From Lachnospiraceae bacterium UBA6987 (GTDB lineage Bacteria; Bacillota; Clostridia; Lachnospirales; Lachnospiraceae), in NCBI GenBank assembly GCA_002449955.1, contig DJYD01000059.1:1-55654 (forward strand): 55,654 nucleotides of DNA, read 5' to 3'. The first letter of the stretch is position 1; each line of letters opens with the position of its first letter. Below are positions 8,578 through 17,859 of this stretch, one piece after another. A program made the translations under genes and the position numbers. The notes under the pieces were generated by a model. It made no database searches and was not told the origin of the DNA. It saw only the letters and a list, made by a program, of their open reading frames with translations.

Positions 8578-8597
8578 AGATCCCGTGTGACGCCTGA

Positions 8598-8633
8598 CGG
8601 ATGTGATCCGCCGGCTGCATCCGGGTTTTTTTT
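8598..8633 (+). terminator. Rho-independent terminator after the C39-like gene
   Basis: CGGATG (8598-8603) pairs with CATCCG (8618-8623), followed by GG and a run of eight T. It ends the 4772-8577 operon. Confidence 0.75.
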
Positions 8634-8716
8634 ATTATCCCTTCAATATTTTCCTTCCTTTTTCGGCTATATCAGTGTAAGGACATTCTCCCGGCAAAGG
8701 AGCTGACGAACTCACC

Positions 8717-9265
8717 ATGGATGACAAGGAACTGATCCGACTGTTTCAGGAAAGAGACGAGCGCGCAGTCGCGGAATGCGAGCGGAAGTATGCTGCATTC
8801 TGCAGGCGCATTGCGGCCGGAACGCTGGGCAGCCCGGAAGATGCCGAGGAATGTCTGAACGATGTCTGGCTCGCCGTCTGGCAGCGCATTCCGCCGCTCG
8901 AGCCGGTCTCGCTCAAGGCCTTTCTCGGGAAGCTCACCCGCGACGTGTGCATCAGTCGCTTCCGGAAGGAGCATGCGGCAAAGCGCGGCGGTGGGCCCAC
9001 GGCCTTTGAAGAACTGGATGACTGCATCCCCTCTTCCGCAAGCGTCGAGCAGGAATATGAAGCCGCCGAGCTCTCGTGCCTGATCGATGACTGGCTCCGC
9101 GGGCAGAAAACGGACGAACGGGTACTGTTTGTCAGACGGTACTACTTCGGAGACAGCGTAAAGTCCCTCGCGGACGCTTACGGCTGCAGCGAGCAGAAAA
9201 TGGCGCAGATCATGCTGCGCCTGCGCAGAAGTCTCAAAAAGGCGATCGAAAAATGGAGGTCCTGA
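8717..9265 (+). CDS. ECF-type sigma-70 family RNA polymerase sigma factor
   Basis: A 182-aa protein with sigma region 2 (residues about 10-85; CRRIAAGTLGSPEDAEECLNDVW, then FLGKLTRDVCISRFRK) and region 4 (about 120-180; VRRYYFGDSVKSLADAYGCS, then LRRSLKKAIEKW). It directs RNA polymerase to its own regulon. The next gene starts 1 bp after its stop and encodes a single-pass protein that is probably its anti-sigma factor, so activity is likely set by that membrane partner. A possible ribosome site (AAAGGAG) lies 14 bases before the ATG, somewhat far, which suggests moderate translation or an unrecognised start. No target promoter could be identified in the window. Confidence 0.85.
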   Translation: MDDKELIRLFQERDERAVAECERKYAAFCRRIAAGTLGSPEDAEECLNDVWLAVWQRIPPLEPVSLKAFLGKLTRDVCISRFRKEHAAKRGGGPTAFEELDDCIPSSASVEQEYEAAELSCLIDDWLRGQKTDERVLFVRRYYFGDSVKSLADAYGCSEQKMAQIMLRLRRSLKKAIEKWRS

Positions 9266-9266
9266 A

Positions 9267-10055
9267 ATGAAGCGCGATAAGATCTACGAAGGCATAAGCG
9301 GGATCAGTCCCGAATTCATTGAAGAAGCAGAGAGCCACGTCTTCCCTGCCCGCAGGAAGCCAAGGCTCGTGAAATGGGCTGCCGCCGCGGCAGTCTTCGT
9401 CGCCCTGTGCGGCGTCGGCGCCTACGGGATGAGCGGAGGCTTCAACGTCAAGAAGCTGGTCCTGAACGGGTACGAAGTCTCTGCGGACATTTCCCGCGTC
9501 CCCATGAAGCAGATCACGGGGCAGGTGAACGAGGCTTCCGATGCCATTCAAGAACAGTTCAAAAACTACCGGCCTTATGACAGTAGGTCCCCCGGATCCT
9601 TTTACCGGAAAGTTGCTAGCGCCGAGGAAGCTGCAGCCTATATCGGCTATGATAAGCTGCAGATTCCAGCCTTCCCTTACGACCGCGGCGATATCACGGT
9701 CGCTGTCACAGGCAATCAAAGCGGACGCCTCATCCAGATCCAGATCATGCAGGACTGCGTGACCGAAAAGGTCACCGCACAGAACTGGACGACGCTGTTT
9801 ACGGAGCACTATGACAAGAACGTCTTCGACCTCGGCTGGGCCGGCACCGGCTCCTATGAAATGCAGGAATTCATTACCGGAGCGGGGCACCGCTGCATCG
9901 TATTCGAATCGGATGCCGAGGCGCAGGGCCGCAAGGGCCTGACCGCCTACATCACCACCGGGGATATCGTCTACATGTGTCACTCGGCCTTTAACGCCGA
10001 GGACCGCGCAGACGCCGAAAAGATCATTCACGACTGGGCGGAAAGCCTGAAATAA
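9267..10055 (+). CDS. Probable membrane anti-sigma protein of the ECF pair
   Basis: A 262-aa protein with a short cytosolic N-terminus (about residues 1-30), one membrane segment (about 35-52, WAAAAAVFVALCGVGAYGMS) and an extracytoplasmic domain of about 200 residues. The layout and its position 1 bp downstream of the ECF sigma gene, with GGAGG overlapping that gene's end, fit an anti-sigma factor. I do not see a HxxxCxxC zinc site, so it is not a ZAS-type anti-sigma protein. The ectodomain (ITVAVTGNQSGRLIQIQIM) resembles DUF4367-like sensor domains. Function is inferred mainly from context. Confidence 0.6.
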   Translation: MKRDKIYEGISGISPEFIEEAESHVFPARRKPRLVKWAAAAAVFVALCGVGAYGMSGGFNVKKLVLNGYEVSADISRVPMKQITGQVNEASDAIQEQFKNYRPYDSRSPGSFYRKVASAEEAAAYIGYDKLQIPAFPYDRGDITVAVTGNQSGRLIQIQIMQDCVTEKVTAQNWTTLFTEHYDKNVFDLGWAGTGSYEMQEFITGAGHRCIVFESDAEAQGRKGLTAYITTGDIVYMCHSAFNAEDRADAEKIIHDWAESLK

Positions 10056-10072
10056 GGATTCTTCACCAAGAA

Positions 10073-10107
10073 CAAAGACGCAGGGCCGATCGGTCCTGCG
10101 CCCTTTG
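10073..10107. terminator. Bidirectional terminator between convergent genes
   Basis: CAAAG-A-CGCAGG and CCTGCG-CC-CTTTG are inverted around CCGATCGG. It sits between the anti-sigma gene (plus) and the M56 sensor gene (minus), serving both. Confidence 0.7.
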
Positions 10108-10125
10108 TCTTCTCTGCCTACCGCC

Positions 10126-13100
10126 TTACTGCTTTCTCCAATCCGGATTGACGCCTTCGGTCCAGTCAGGCGGAAGCGCCTGCCAGGCAAAGGTCGCGTC
10201 ATACGCAATCACGTCACGCACGGCACTTCGCTCCATCGGAATAAGGATCCAGCTGTAAGCAACATCTGCCGTCATCGCCGTTCCGAGGGGGACCACCACT
10301 CCCAGGCGAAGATGCAGAACATTGTTCCGCAAAAGGCTTCCCACCCGGAAATACTCTTCATGCAGAGAGCTCGGGCCGAAACTGCCGTATACGGCAAACA
10401 GTACTTTCTCCCTGAAAAACTCGCTGTCATACGTCTGAAGCGCCTGTTTCAGCCCGATCTTGCCATAATTCGGCGCCGGCTCGTCAAAGATCTTTGAGAA
10501 GAGAAGAAGGTCCTCCTCCGAATCCAGCCGGAAAACGGGCAGCCCGCCGGCCTCTTTGAGTTCCGCGCTCAGACCTTTCTCCTCTGCTTTATCCTTCGAC
10601 TCTCTCCATCCGTGAGCCAGCCGGAAATCCGTCAGCGGGGTCGCGGCATAGTCCACAGCATAGGATTCATCCTGGGCAAGCAGCATGCTATGGCAGTCAC
10701 GGCTTAACATGATGATCTCCTGCGAATAATCGGTCCGGCCAAACAGATTCCATCCTGTCACGGCATCGGCCAGCGCCATCTTATAGAGGCTGCACGTCCT
10801 TGTCTCCGCATCAATATCAAACCACATGGACCCGCAGGTAAAGCGCCAGTTTCTGGTCCGCGTGGATGTCGCCTGCAGCGGCGTATATCCCCAGGCCCCT
10901 GTTTTCACTTCTTTTGAAGTGGCAGGCTCATCACGAAACACAAGATGGATTGTCGGCTCTCCGGCGCCGTAAACAAGAACGTAGAACTGCTCATTTCCGG
11001 CAACATACTGCGGCGAAACCATTTGATTTTTCTCCAGCAGGACCGGCTCCTGACTCACCCCTTCCGCAATATCCTGCGCCGCACAGGGCTGATACCAAAC
11101 CTCGTTCCTGCCTGCCTGCGCCAATACATAACAGAAACCGTCCTGCAGCGCGCTTGCCGTCACAATGTGCCGGTTGTTTTCATAATTGCTTTCTTTCCCA
11201 TATGCGTTTTCTAATGTCAGGTAGCGGATTGTCACCCCCGGCCAGAAGTAATAAGCCTCAAGGAAGAATGTCATTCCTTTTTCATTCCGGACTCCGTAGC
11301 GATAAAGAAACATATTTCCGGCGCTCGGATAAGTCGCGAACTGCTCTTTTCCCCCGATGAACGTCTTTACATTTCCATCCGTTGTGACGGAATAGATCCC
11401 TTTATCCGTCGCCACATAAAGCGTGCCGTCAATGAGTTTTGAAACATTGTGGTAATAATCACAGTCGAGATCCGCAAGGATCTGAATGGTTCCGTCCTCC
11501 GCATCTTTCCGGGCATGCCCGACCGCATAACGGTACATTCCGTCCATATCAGGATATCCGGGTTTTACGATCTGCAGCACGAAGTACCGCTCACCGCCCC
11601 ATTCTCCGATATAATCGCGGATCTCGCCTTCGGAGAAGATATAGGTTCCCAGAACGGACGCCGGATTGATGAGAGGTGTTCCGCCCTGATCCCCATCAGG
11701 AGAGATTTCCCCGGGGCCAGTCTCAGCCGGATCAGCGTCCGAAGGCTCCGTTTTTTCCGGAAGCGGATTCTGCCAGACGAGAAGATCCCCGTTCTTCACA
11801 TAGCACTTAGCCACTTCCAGCGCATACGAATCACCGATATATTCTAACGTCTTTTCATCAACGATCCTGAACGGGAAAGCCCAGCCATTTCGCCGCATCT
11901 TATTCACGGTCTCTGCATGGGTTGCCGTGAATTCATCCATCTCAAGCATGCCATAATCCACCGCATAGAGGATCCCATCTTCAATCAGCAGCCCTCCGGC
12001 ATAGGCAGGGCGGGAGCTAAACGGTTCACTGATCGGAAAGAAAAACTCCATGCTTTCCAGATCAAACGTCAGAGCTCCTCTTTCGGTATACTGCCTTCCC
12101 GTCAGATGATACTTTCCGCTCAGCGGGATCCGGACTTCCGGTGTCTCAGCAGAGCTGCCTTCTGTCCCCGGTATTTCCGAGGAGCCTTCTGTCGTCCATT
12201 CCGGATAATTAAAGGGCTCTGCCCCCTCCACTGTGCTGGGCACACCGGGGTATTTATCCCGCAGCAACGCACGGACCGTTTCCACGAAGTCTTTCGTCAC
12301 GCAAAACCGAAGACCGTTGTTTTCAACATCCACGCAGTAGTAGATAATCTGTATTTTTTCTGCCTGCAGCTCCTCTGCGGTTTCGCTAAGCATCTGCTCC
12401 AGTTCGTTATACGAGCGGCTGACTTTCTTTACATGCACCGAGTCTTTGAAAACAGCAATCTCCAAGTACCGGTTTATGCTTTCTTCGGTCGGATCCTTAA
12501 GGCACAGGACCATGTCCTTGCCGTCCGGATACCAGCCGGCGTAATCATCGGGGTAGACAGACCTGCCATTGGCGTCAAAAGAGAAGGAGGCTTCGATCTT
12601 TTCTGCCGCATATATGCCCAGCCCGCCTTTTACGGTTTCCTGCGTTTCCGCAGGGTTTTCCTCTGTTTCTATCTCCGTGCTCTTCTTCGCCGGGTCCGTT
12701 AAAGCGCAGCCGGCAGCAGCGATGCTGACGACAAGCGCCGTCACGATCAGCCAGAAGGCAGGCTTGCGGTAGCTTAAAATGTTCTTTATCCGCTCTTTCA
12801 CGCCGTTTTCGGCAAAGGCAAGCGGGCAGGCGCTGACCGTGCGTTCCCGAATATTCAGGGCCAGGAGCGTTTCGGAATAAGCCTTCCGGTAGGCGGCGTC
12901 CTGCTCGCGGATCACCTTCTCGTCACAAGCCGCCTCGATATCCCGGCACAGCAGGTAATAAGCCAGCCAGAAAAGCGGGTTGAACCAGTAGACCGCAAGC
13001 AGCACGAAGCCAAGCGGCTTCCAGATCTGGTCGCCGCGTTTTATGTGCGTCCTTTCATGGGCAAGCACGAAAGCGGCCTCCTCGGCGCTCAGCGAGGTCG

Positions 13101-13686
13101 GAAGATAGATCCGCGGCCGCACAAAGCCCAGGATGAACGGCGACGTGACCTCATCGCTCTCCCAGACGCCGTCTTCCATCCGGACGGCCGTGCGCAGACG
13201 TCTCCTGATGGTCAGGTAACTGCCTGCCATATACAGCAGCATGAGCCCCGCGCCGGCGATCCATATGACCGCAAGGACAGGAACCACGGACTCTCCAAAG
13301 GTCTTCGGCGGCGTATGTGCGGGCGCCGCACTGACCACGATGTAGTTATGCCCTTCATCCCGGTAGACCGGCAGCTCCTTATACTGCACCGTAATCTGCC
13401 GGTAGAGCGCGGGATCAACATCCTCTCTGACCGTCACCGTCTCCTCAACTACCTGCCTTTGCAGTTCATTCACCGCAGCACCGTCCGAGAGCCCCTCCGG
13501 GATCACGGAAACGCGGCTTTCCGGCAGGGACGGAAGGATCAGCCGCAGGCCGACCAGCACCCACAGCGCGCAGCTGATGGCCCGGGGCGCCTTTTTCAGA
13601 AGTGCCCGCAGCAGCAGGACCAAGGCGGTCACAATGCTGGCTGAGAGGCTTAAGCTTACCACACGCAGAAAAAGACTGCTCATCAT
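10126..13686 (-). CDS. BlaR1/MecR1-type M56 metallopeptidase sensor with very large extracellular domain
   Basis: An 1186-aa membrane protein. Residues 1-335 form the BlaR1-like part: four membrane segments (about 5-30, 36-52, 135-155, 312-332) and a cytosolic zinc peptidase with H210-E-R-T-H214 and the downstream acid in RDIEAACDE (E251). The remaining 850 residues lie outside the cell after a Cys-Ala-rich segment and replace the usual penicillin-binding sensor domain. They comprise an acidic linker, a region with YPEWTTEGSS, a Thr/Pro/Glu-rich hinge near residue 660 and a C-terminal half resembling a beta-propeller-like domain. The gene overlaps the BlaI gene by 4 bp. On sensing an unknown external signal the peptidase would trigger inactivation of BlaI. 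Confidence 0.8.
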   Translation of the reverse strand: MMSSLFLRVVSLSLSASIVTALVLLLRALLKKAPRAISCALWVLVGLRLILPSLPESRVSVIPEGLSDGAAVNELQRQVVEETVTVREDVDPALYRQITVQYKELPVYRDEGHNYIVVSAAPAHTPPKTFGESVVPVLAVIWIAGAGLMLLYMAGSYLTIRRRLRTAVRMEDGVWESDEVTSPFILGFVRPRIYLPTSLSAEEAAFVLAHERTHIKRGDQIWKPLGFVLLAVYWFNPLFWLAYYLLCRDIEAACDEKVIREQDAAYRKAYSETLLALNIRERTVSACPLAFAENGVKERIKNILSYRKPAFWLIVTALVVSIAAAGCALTDPAKKSTEIETEENPAETQETVKGGLGIYAAEKIEASFSFDANGRSVYPDDYAGWYPDGKDMVLCLKDPTEESINRYLEIAVFKDSVHVKKVSRSYNELEQMLSETAEELQAEKIQIIYYCVDVENNGLRFCVTKDFVETVRALLRDKYPGVPSTVEGAEPFNYPEWTTEGSSEIPGTEGSSAETPEVRIPLSGKYHLTGRQYTERGALTFDLESMEFFFPISEPFSSRPAYAGGLLIEDGILYAVDYGMLEMDEFTATHAETVNKMRRNGWAFPFRIVDEKTLEYIGDSYALEVAKCYVKNGDLLVWQNPLPEKTEPSDADPAETGPGEISPDGDQGGTPLINPASVLGTYIFSEGEIRDYIGEWGGERYFVLQIVKPGYPDMDGMYRYAVGHARKDAEDGTIQILADLDCDYYHNVSKLIDGTLYVATDKGIYSVTTDGNVKTFIGGKEQFATYPSAGNMFLYRYGVRNEKGMTFFLEAYYFWPGVTIRYLTLENAYGKESNYENNRHIVTASALQDGFCYVLAQAGRNEVWYQPCAAQDIAEGVSQEPVLLEKNQMVSPQYVAGNEQFYVLVYGAGEPTIHLVFRDEPATSKEVKTGAWGYTPLQATSTRTRNWRFTCGSMWFDIDAETRTCSLYKMALADAVTGWNLFGRTDYSQEIIMLSRDCHSMLLAQDESYAVDYAATPLTDFRLAHGWRESKDKAEEKGLSAELKEAGGLPVFRLDSEEDLLLFSKIFDEPAPNYGKIGLKQALQTYDSEFFREKVLFAVYGSFGPSSLHEEYFRVGSLLRNNVLHLRLGVVVPLGTAMTADVAYSWILIPMERSAVRDVIAYDATFAWQALPPDWTEGVNPDWRKQ

Positions 13687-14054
13687 TCCGCTGCCTCCTT
13701 TCCGTAACCGTCGATCAGCCGCCGGATATCCGCTACCTCCTCCTCTGAGAGCTTTCTTCCGGAGGCAAATGCGGCAAGAAACGCCGGCAGCGACCCGCCG
13801 AAGCTGTTTTCGACAAATTCGCAGCTGTCGCGGGAGCGCATCTCCTTTTCGGAAATGAGGGAGCTCACCGTGCCGCCCTCATTCTTAAAAAAGCCCTTTT
13901 CACAAAGCTTTTTGAGTACGGTATAGGTGGTGGATTTCTTCCAGCCCAGGGCTTCCGCGCACAGCTTCACAAGCTCGCCCGAACCGAGCGGCTCATTTGC
14001 CCAGATCAGCTCCGCGAAACGCATTTCCACTTCACCAAGATGATAATCTGTCAT
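13683..14054 (-). CDS. BlaI/MecI/CopY-type transcriptional repressor
   Basis: A 123-aa winged-helix repressor. The DNA-binding domain spans residues about 1-75 (LGEVEMRFAELIWANEPLG, then WKKSTTYTVLKKLCEKGF) and the C-terminal helices dimerise. I chose ATG 14054 (AAGGAGA upstream); the longer frame to 14135 runs through the leader and has no ribosome site. It overlaps the M56 sensor gene by ATGA, a typical blaI-blaR arrangement. The palindrome in its own promoter suggests autoregulation. The scissile Asn-Phe site of BlaI cannot be assigned with certainty. The regulated target beyond the pair itself is not obvious. Confidence 0.85.
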   Translation of the reverse strand: MTDYHLGEVEMRFAELIWANEPLGSGELVKLCAEALGWKKSTTYTVLKKLCEKGFFKNEGGTVSSLISEKEMRSRDSCEFVENSFGGSLPAFLAAFASGRKLSEEEVADIRRLIDGYGKEAAE

Positions 14055-14158
14055 TCCTGTTCTCCTTGTGATCCGGCCTGCCTCCCGGGAGACAGACGAT
14101 GTCCTTTTTCCGAATTCTGAGCTTCGGTCTATCAATAATAAACCCCTTGGCTAAGGTC

Positions 14159-14187
14159 AGTCTATCATCGATAGACCACCTTGTCAA
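14159..14187 (-). promoter_or_regulatory. blaI promoter with embedded palindromic operator
   Basis: On the minus strand -35 TTGACA (14182-14187) and -10 TAGACT (14159-14164) are 17 bases apart. The palindrome GTCTATC-ATC-GATAGAC (14160-14176) fills the spacer and -10. A second half-site GTCTATCA occurs at 14127-14134, downstream of the promoter. The layout fits repression by the adjacent BlaI-type protein. Confidence 0.7.
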
Positions 14188-14220
14188 GGGGGTGTTGATC
14201 ATTTTTAAGAACAATTTAGG

Positions 14221-14272
14221 ATCTCATCCACCACTGCCTTCGGTGACGGCCCTCTTCCCCTAAGGGAAAGGC
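14221..14272. repeat. Intergenic repeat-like element with TTCCCCTAAGGGAA core
   Basis: The sequence ATCTCATCCACC, then a GC-rich centre, then CTTCCCCTAAGGGAAAGGC resembles a repetitive intergenic element often seen in Clostridia. TTCCC and GGGAA form a small stem with a CTAA loop. It lies between the end of the MFS gene and the BlaI leader. Only one copy is in the window, so the repeat status is by recall. Confidence 0.35.
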
Positions 14273-15496
14273 TTACTCGTACAGTTTCGGATAGGCTTTG
14301 CGGTCGCCGCGGATGAGAAACGCGGCAATGACAATCGCGATCAGTAGTGCGCCGAGTACAAGAATCCAGGCCTGCAGGGAGCCCGCGTTGTCATAAATAC
14401 GCCCGAGCACGATGTCAAAACCACCGATGAGCAGGGTCTGCAGCACACCGATCACGCTGTTCACACGTCCGCGGTGGCTTGACGGGATGCGCGCCGTCAT
14501 ATACGGCCCTTCCGCAAGCGTGCAGAATATTTCACCCCAGGTAAACACGAGCATTGACGCATAGTACGCGGGAATAAAGCCCAACAGTGCCAGGAAAAGT
14601 CCGTAACCGGCCAGGATCAGCAGCATGCCGGTCAACAGCTTCTTTGTATCGCACATACGCCGGAACAGACTGGTAATGATAGGGGTAAACAGGACGACCA
14701 CGATGCAGTTCGTGCTGGTCACAGTGCCGAAAATCACCGCACTGTTCTCATGCACCGCCGCCATATCGAGCGGCATCAGAAATTCATACTGATGATACGC
14801 CGCATAGTACAGAGCCGTGGCAATCAGAAACAGCATGACCTGCGGATTCTTTTTCAGGACACTGAAAACACTGGCCTTTTCCTGCGCGGTCTGATAAACC
14901 GCCTCCTCACCCTCGTCTTTCACCGGTGTGATATCCTGCACCCATTTCCAGATCATAAAGGTGGACATGCCGATGGAAACGCCGCTGATGATAAAGCTCA
15001 GCCACAGGTAATTTTCCATCAGGAATCCGGCGATCGTAGGCGCCAGAATCATGCCGATATTGGCGCCAAGATACAAGAGCGAATAGGCTTTCTCCCTGTC
15101 TCTTGTGGGTGTGATGTCCGCAACCAGGGCATTGTAAGCAGGTCCCTCGATGGTCTGGAACAGGCTGGCCACCATGATCAGTCCGATCGTAAGCGGTCCG
15201 AGCGGAACTAAGCCGCAGGCAATGTAACAGACGATCGAGACCAGATCTCCCACGATAATGATGTTTTTCTTATTGCGCCGGTCGGCCAGGCGTCCGCCGA
15301 AAAGATTCGCCGGCAGCATGACGATACTGGCCGCCGTCAATAAAACAGCGATGGAGCTGGCATCCAGCCCCATCTTTTGATTCAGTATCAGGGTCAAGAC
15401 GGGCCAGATCATGGATCCGAGGCTCGTCACAATGCGGCCAAAGAACAGGACATAATTCTCCCGTCTCAGGCCGCGGTATTGATCGATGAGTTTCAT
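14273..15496 (-). CDS. MFS drug/solute transporter
   Basis: A 407-aa protein with about 12 hydrophobic segments. It carries the major facilitator loop 2-3 motif (GGRLADRRNKKNIII, about residues 62-76) and YLGANIGMILAPTIAG in segment 5, typical of multidrug-efflux (DHA1) members. A proton-driven exporter of unknown substrate. I chose ATG 15496, which has GAGGAG upstream, over the frame start at 15532. It lies 41 bp after the thioredoxin gene and may be read with it. Confidence 0.8.
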   Translation of the reverse strand: MKLIDQYRGLRRENYVLFFGRIVTSLGSMIWPVLTLILNQKMGLDASSIAVLLTAASIVMLPANLFGGRLADRRNKKNIIIVGDLVSIVCYIACGLVPLGPLTIGLIMVASLFQTIEGPAYNALVADITPTRDREKAYSLLYLGANIGMILAPTIAGFLMENYLWLSFIISGVSIGMSTFMIWKWVQDITPVKDEGEEAVYQTAQEKASVFSVLKKNPQVMLFLIATALYYAAYHQYEFLMPLDMAAVHENSAVIFGTVTSTNCIVVVLFTPIITSLFRRMCDTKKLLTGMLLILAGYGLFLALLGFIPAYYASMLVFTWGEIFCTLAEGPYMTARIPSSHRGRVNSVIGVLQTLLIGGFDIVLGRIYDNAGSLQAWILVLGALLIAIVIAAFLIRGDRKAYPKLYE

Positions 15497-15537
15497 ATTC
15501 TCCTCACTGACATGCGGGGCTTCGCCCTGCATGCGGC

Positions 15538-15849
15538 TTAGTCAAACAGCGCCAGAAGCTTGTCCTTCGGAACAAGGCCGATCGACTGATTCACCTTCTT
15601 GCCGTCCTTGAAGGCCAGGACCGTGGGGATGCTCATGATCCCGAAGCGCTGAGCCAGCTCAGGCTCTTCGTCCACATTGACCTTACCGACCTTGATCTTG
15701 CCTTCGCATTCCGCAGCGATCTGCGCTACGGCAGGCGCAAGCATGCGGCAGGGGCCGCACCAGGCCGCCCAGAAATCCACGAGCACGGGCTGCTCGGACT
15801 GGATCACTTCCTGTTCAAAATTATCAACTGTGATTTTGATCTCCGCCAT
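15538..15849 (-). CDS. trxA: Thioredoxin
   Basis: A 103-aa classical thioredoxin with the redox site WAAWCGPCRM (cysteines about 31 and 34), the cis-proline loop SIPTVLAFKDG and a buried aspartate near VDFWA. It reduces protein disulfides in the cytosol with thioredoxin reductase, which is not in the window. ATG 15849 follows AAAGGAG; an eight-residue upstream extension is possible but lacks a ribosome site. Confidence 0.95.
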   Translation of the reverse strand: MAEIKITVDNFEQEVIQSEQPVLVDFWAAWCGPCRMLAPAVAQIAAECEGKIKVGKVNVDEEPELAQRFGIMSIPTVLAFKDGKKVNQSIGLVPKDKLLALFD

Positions 15850-15990
15850 AATAAATCTCCTTTCGGCGTTCAAAACGCTGTTGGTGGCGCTTTAATATGC
15901 CTTTGCGAAACGCTCATGCGGCCGCAGAGGCAATATGCACCGTAATCGTTATACCATATTGCGGAGCAAAAGAAAAGAGGAAGGGCAGCT

Positions 15991-17847
15991 TTACCCCGAA
16001 ATGAGCTCTCTGACATTTTTCCGCAGGAACCGGCTTATCGTCAGTCTTATGCAAAGCAGATAAACAAGAGAAACGCCCAGGCACAATCCGGCAGACAGAA
16101 AAGAAGGATATGCCCGCCCGTCAAAACTCAGATCATATGCCAATACGCAGATTCCCGTCAAAAGCCATCCTATGCTTAGCCCCGCCACTACTTTTACGCC
16201 ATGTTCGCCGAGGACCATCTGCAGCACTTTCTTTTTCGGCAGTCCAAACACCTGCAGATACCCCAATTCTTTCTTGCGGTAAAACAGCTCCATGCGGATC
16301 ACCGAGATCACATATAAACAGACAAGGCAGCTGACCAGCACGATGACAGCATACACGTGCATCATGATCTCATCGATTCGTTTCTGGTACTCATCGATCT
16401 CCGAATAATACATATTTGCGAAGACTCTCTGATCCTCCTCATCCGGTATGGAACTGTGATAGGAAATGGCATCTTCAATGGCTGCACGTTTCACGGCATC
16501 TTCGGATATTCCCCTCGCCACTGCCATCAGGTATCCGGAAGGAGGCATTTGCACTTCCGCAAACACCCGCAAGCTTTCGTAAGGAATAAAAACCGCTGCT
16601 TCAACATTCCAGTAAGCAGCATCCGCCATATAGTTTATCTCTGTTGCTGCGTTACGTTCCGCGGCGATCGCGCTGACGCGCCAATTCCTGCTGCAGAAAG
16701 AAAATGACTGTCCCACGCATGCAGCACAGTCTCTTTCGGGGAATAAGATCGAGGCTGCCTTCTGCGAGAGGACAACTTCTTCATCTTTCTGCGGAAATTG
16801 TCCGCAAAGAAGCATTCCTTTTACGCGAAAAACCGAATCCTGCTCCGGCATCAGATAGTAAGCCGTGACGCCCTTATCCTCTGCCGTCAAATAGTCATAA
16901 ACGGCAAGCCACTCCTTATGCTCAAAATCCCGGTATTGTTCCGGCGTTATCCACACAAGATCCATGGGGAAATTTCTGGCATACAAACGAATCGCTTCCC
17001 GGCTGAAGCAAGCTCCGACGGTCCCTGCCAAAAGAAGCAGCCAAAAAGCAAATGCCAACGGCAGCAGTGCTTTCAGCTTAAACAGCTGCGGATGCCGTTT
17101 CAGAGAGTAATAAACATGTGTGCGTTTTCGCAGCCTTACTTTAGTCCCTGCGGAATCATCTTGCTGAAGCTGAATGCAAGGCTCTGAAGCGGGGATCTGC
17201 TCATCGCTCAAACAGCTTTCCTGTACTCCCGGCTCCGGGAGATTTTTCAGAGCATGTTCCGTTTTCAGTACGCCGTAATCCAGACGCAGGATAACATCTG
17301 CCAGTGAATCGAAACAATCCTCATGGGTCGCCACGATAATCAGTCGGTCCTGCCGGCGCAGCCCCGCCAGCAGCGCTGCAATTCTATCAGAGTTGTCACC
17401 ATCCAATGAAGCCGTTGGTTCATCTGCGAGAATCAGCAGCGGATCATTCAGAAGTGCACGTGCGACTGAAACTCGCTGCCGTTCACCACCGGAAAGCGCA
17501 GACGGCAGTTTGTCCAACAGATCTCCGATCCCAAGCTCTCTGCCTAACTTATTGATCCGCGAAGGATCATTTCGAATAAGCAGCAGGTTTTCCCGTGCCG
17601 TCAGACCGTCCAGCAGCAGGCTTTTTTGAAACACATAGCCTGTGCGAGCCGGGCGTTTATCTTCTTCCCAGCTCACCCGTCCCTCGTATTCGCTGTCAAT
17701 ACCTCCCAGTACATTCAGCAATGTTGTTTTGCCGCAGCCGCTCACGCCTTTGATGACATACATCTTGCCTGTTTCAAAAACATATGAAACATCCCGCAGG
17801 ACCGGGCGGGTAAATGTTTTCTCAACATGTTCCAGTCTTAACCGCAT
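15991..17847 (-). CDS. Fused ABC ATPase-permease (FtsX-like), second of a pair
   Basis: A 618-aa protein. Residues 1-210 are an ABC ATPase: Walker A GVSGCGKTTLLN, signature LSGGERQRVSVARALL, Walker B LLILADEPTASLD and the switch histidine in ATHED. After a linker, one membrane segment (about 262-282), an extracytoplasmic domain of some 220 residues and three C-terminal membrane segments give a MacB/FtsX-like permease. It would act as a mechanotransmitter or export pump for peptides or lipids. It starts 12 bp after the sister gene, suggesting a heterodimer of two fused half-transporters. In MacB the ATPase and permease are also one chain. The substrate is unknown. Confidence 0.8.
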   Translation of the reverse strand: MRLRLEHVEKTFTRPVLRDVSYVFETGKMYVIKGVSGCGKTTLLNVLGGIDSEYEGRVSWEEDKRPARTGYVFQKSLLLDGLTARENLLLIRNDPSRINKLGRELGIGDLLDKLPSALSGGERQRVSVARALLNDPLLILADEPTASLDGDNSDRIAALLAGLRRQDRLIIVATHEDCFDSLADVILRLDYGVLKTEHALKNLPEPGVQESCLSDEQIPASEPCIQLQQDDSAGTKVRLRKRTHVYYSLKRHPQLFKLKALLPLAFAFWLLLLAGTVGACFSREAIRLYARNFPMDLVWITPEQYRDFEHKEWLAVYDYLTAEDKGVTAYYLMPEQDSVFRVKGMLLCGQFPQKDEEVVLSQKAASILFPERDCAACVGQSFSFCSRNWRVSAIAAERNAATEINYMADAAYWNVEAAVFIPYESLRVFAEVQMPPSGYLMAVARGISEDAVKRAAIEDAISYHSSIPDEEDQRVFANMYYSEIDEYQKRIDEIMMHVYAVIVLVSCLVCLYVISVIRMELFYRKKELGYLQVFGLPKKKVLQMVLGEHGVKVVAGLSIGWLLTGICVLAYDLSFDGRAYPSFLSAGLCLGVSLVYLLCIRLTISRFLRKNVRELISG

Positions 17848-17859
17848 GGTATTTCTCCT

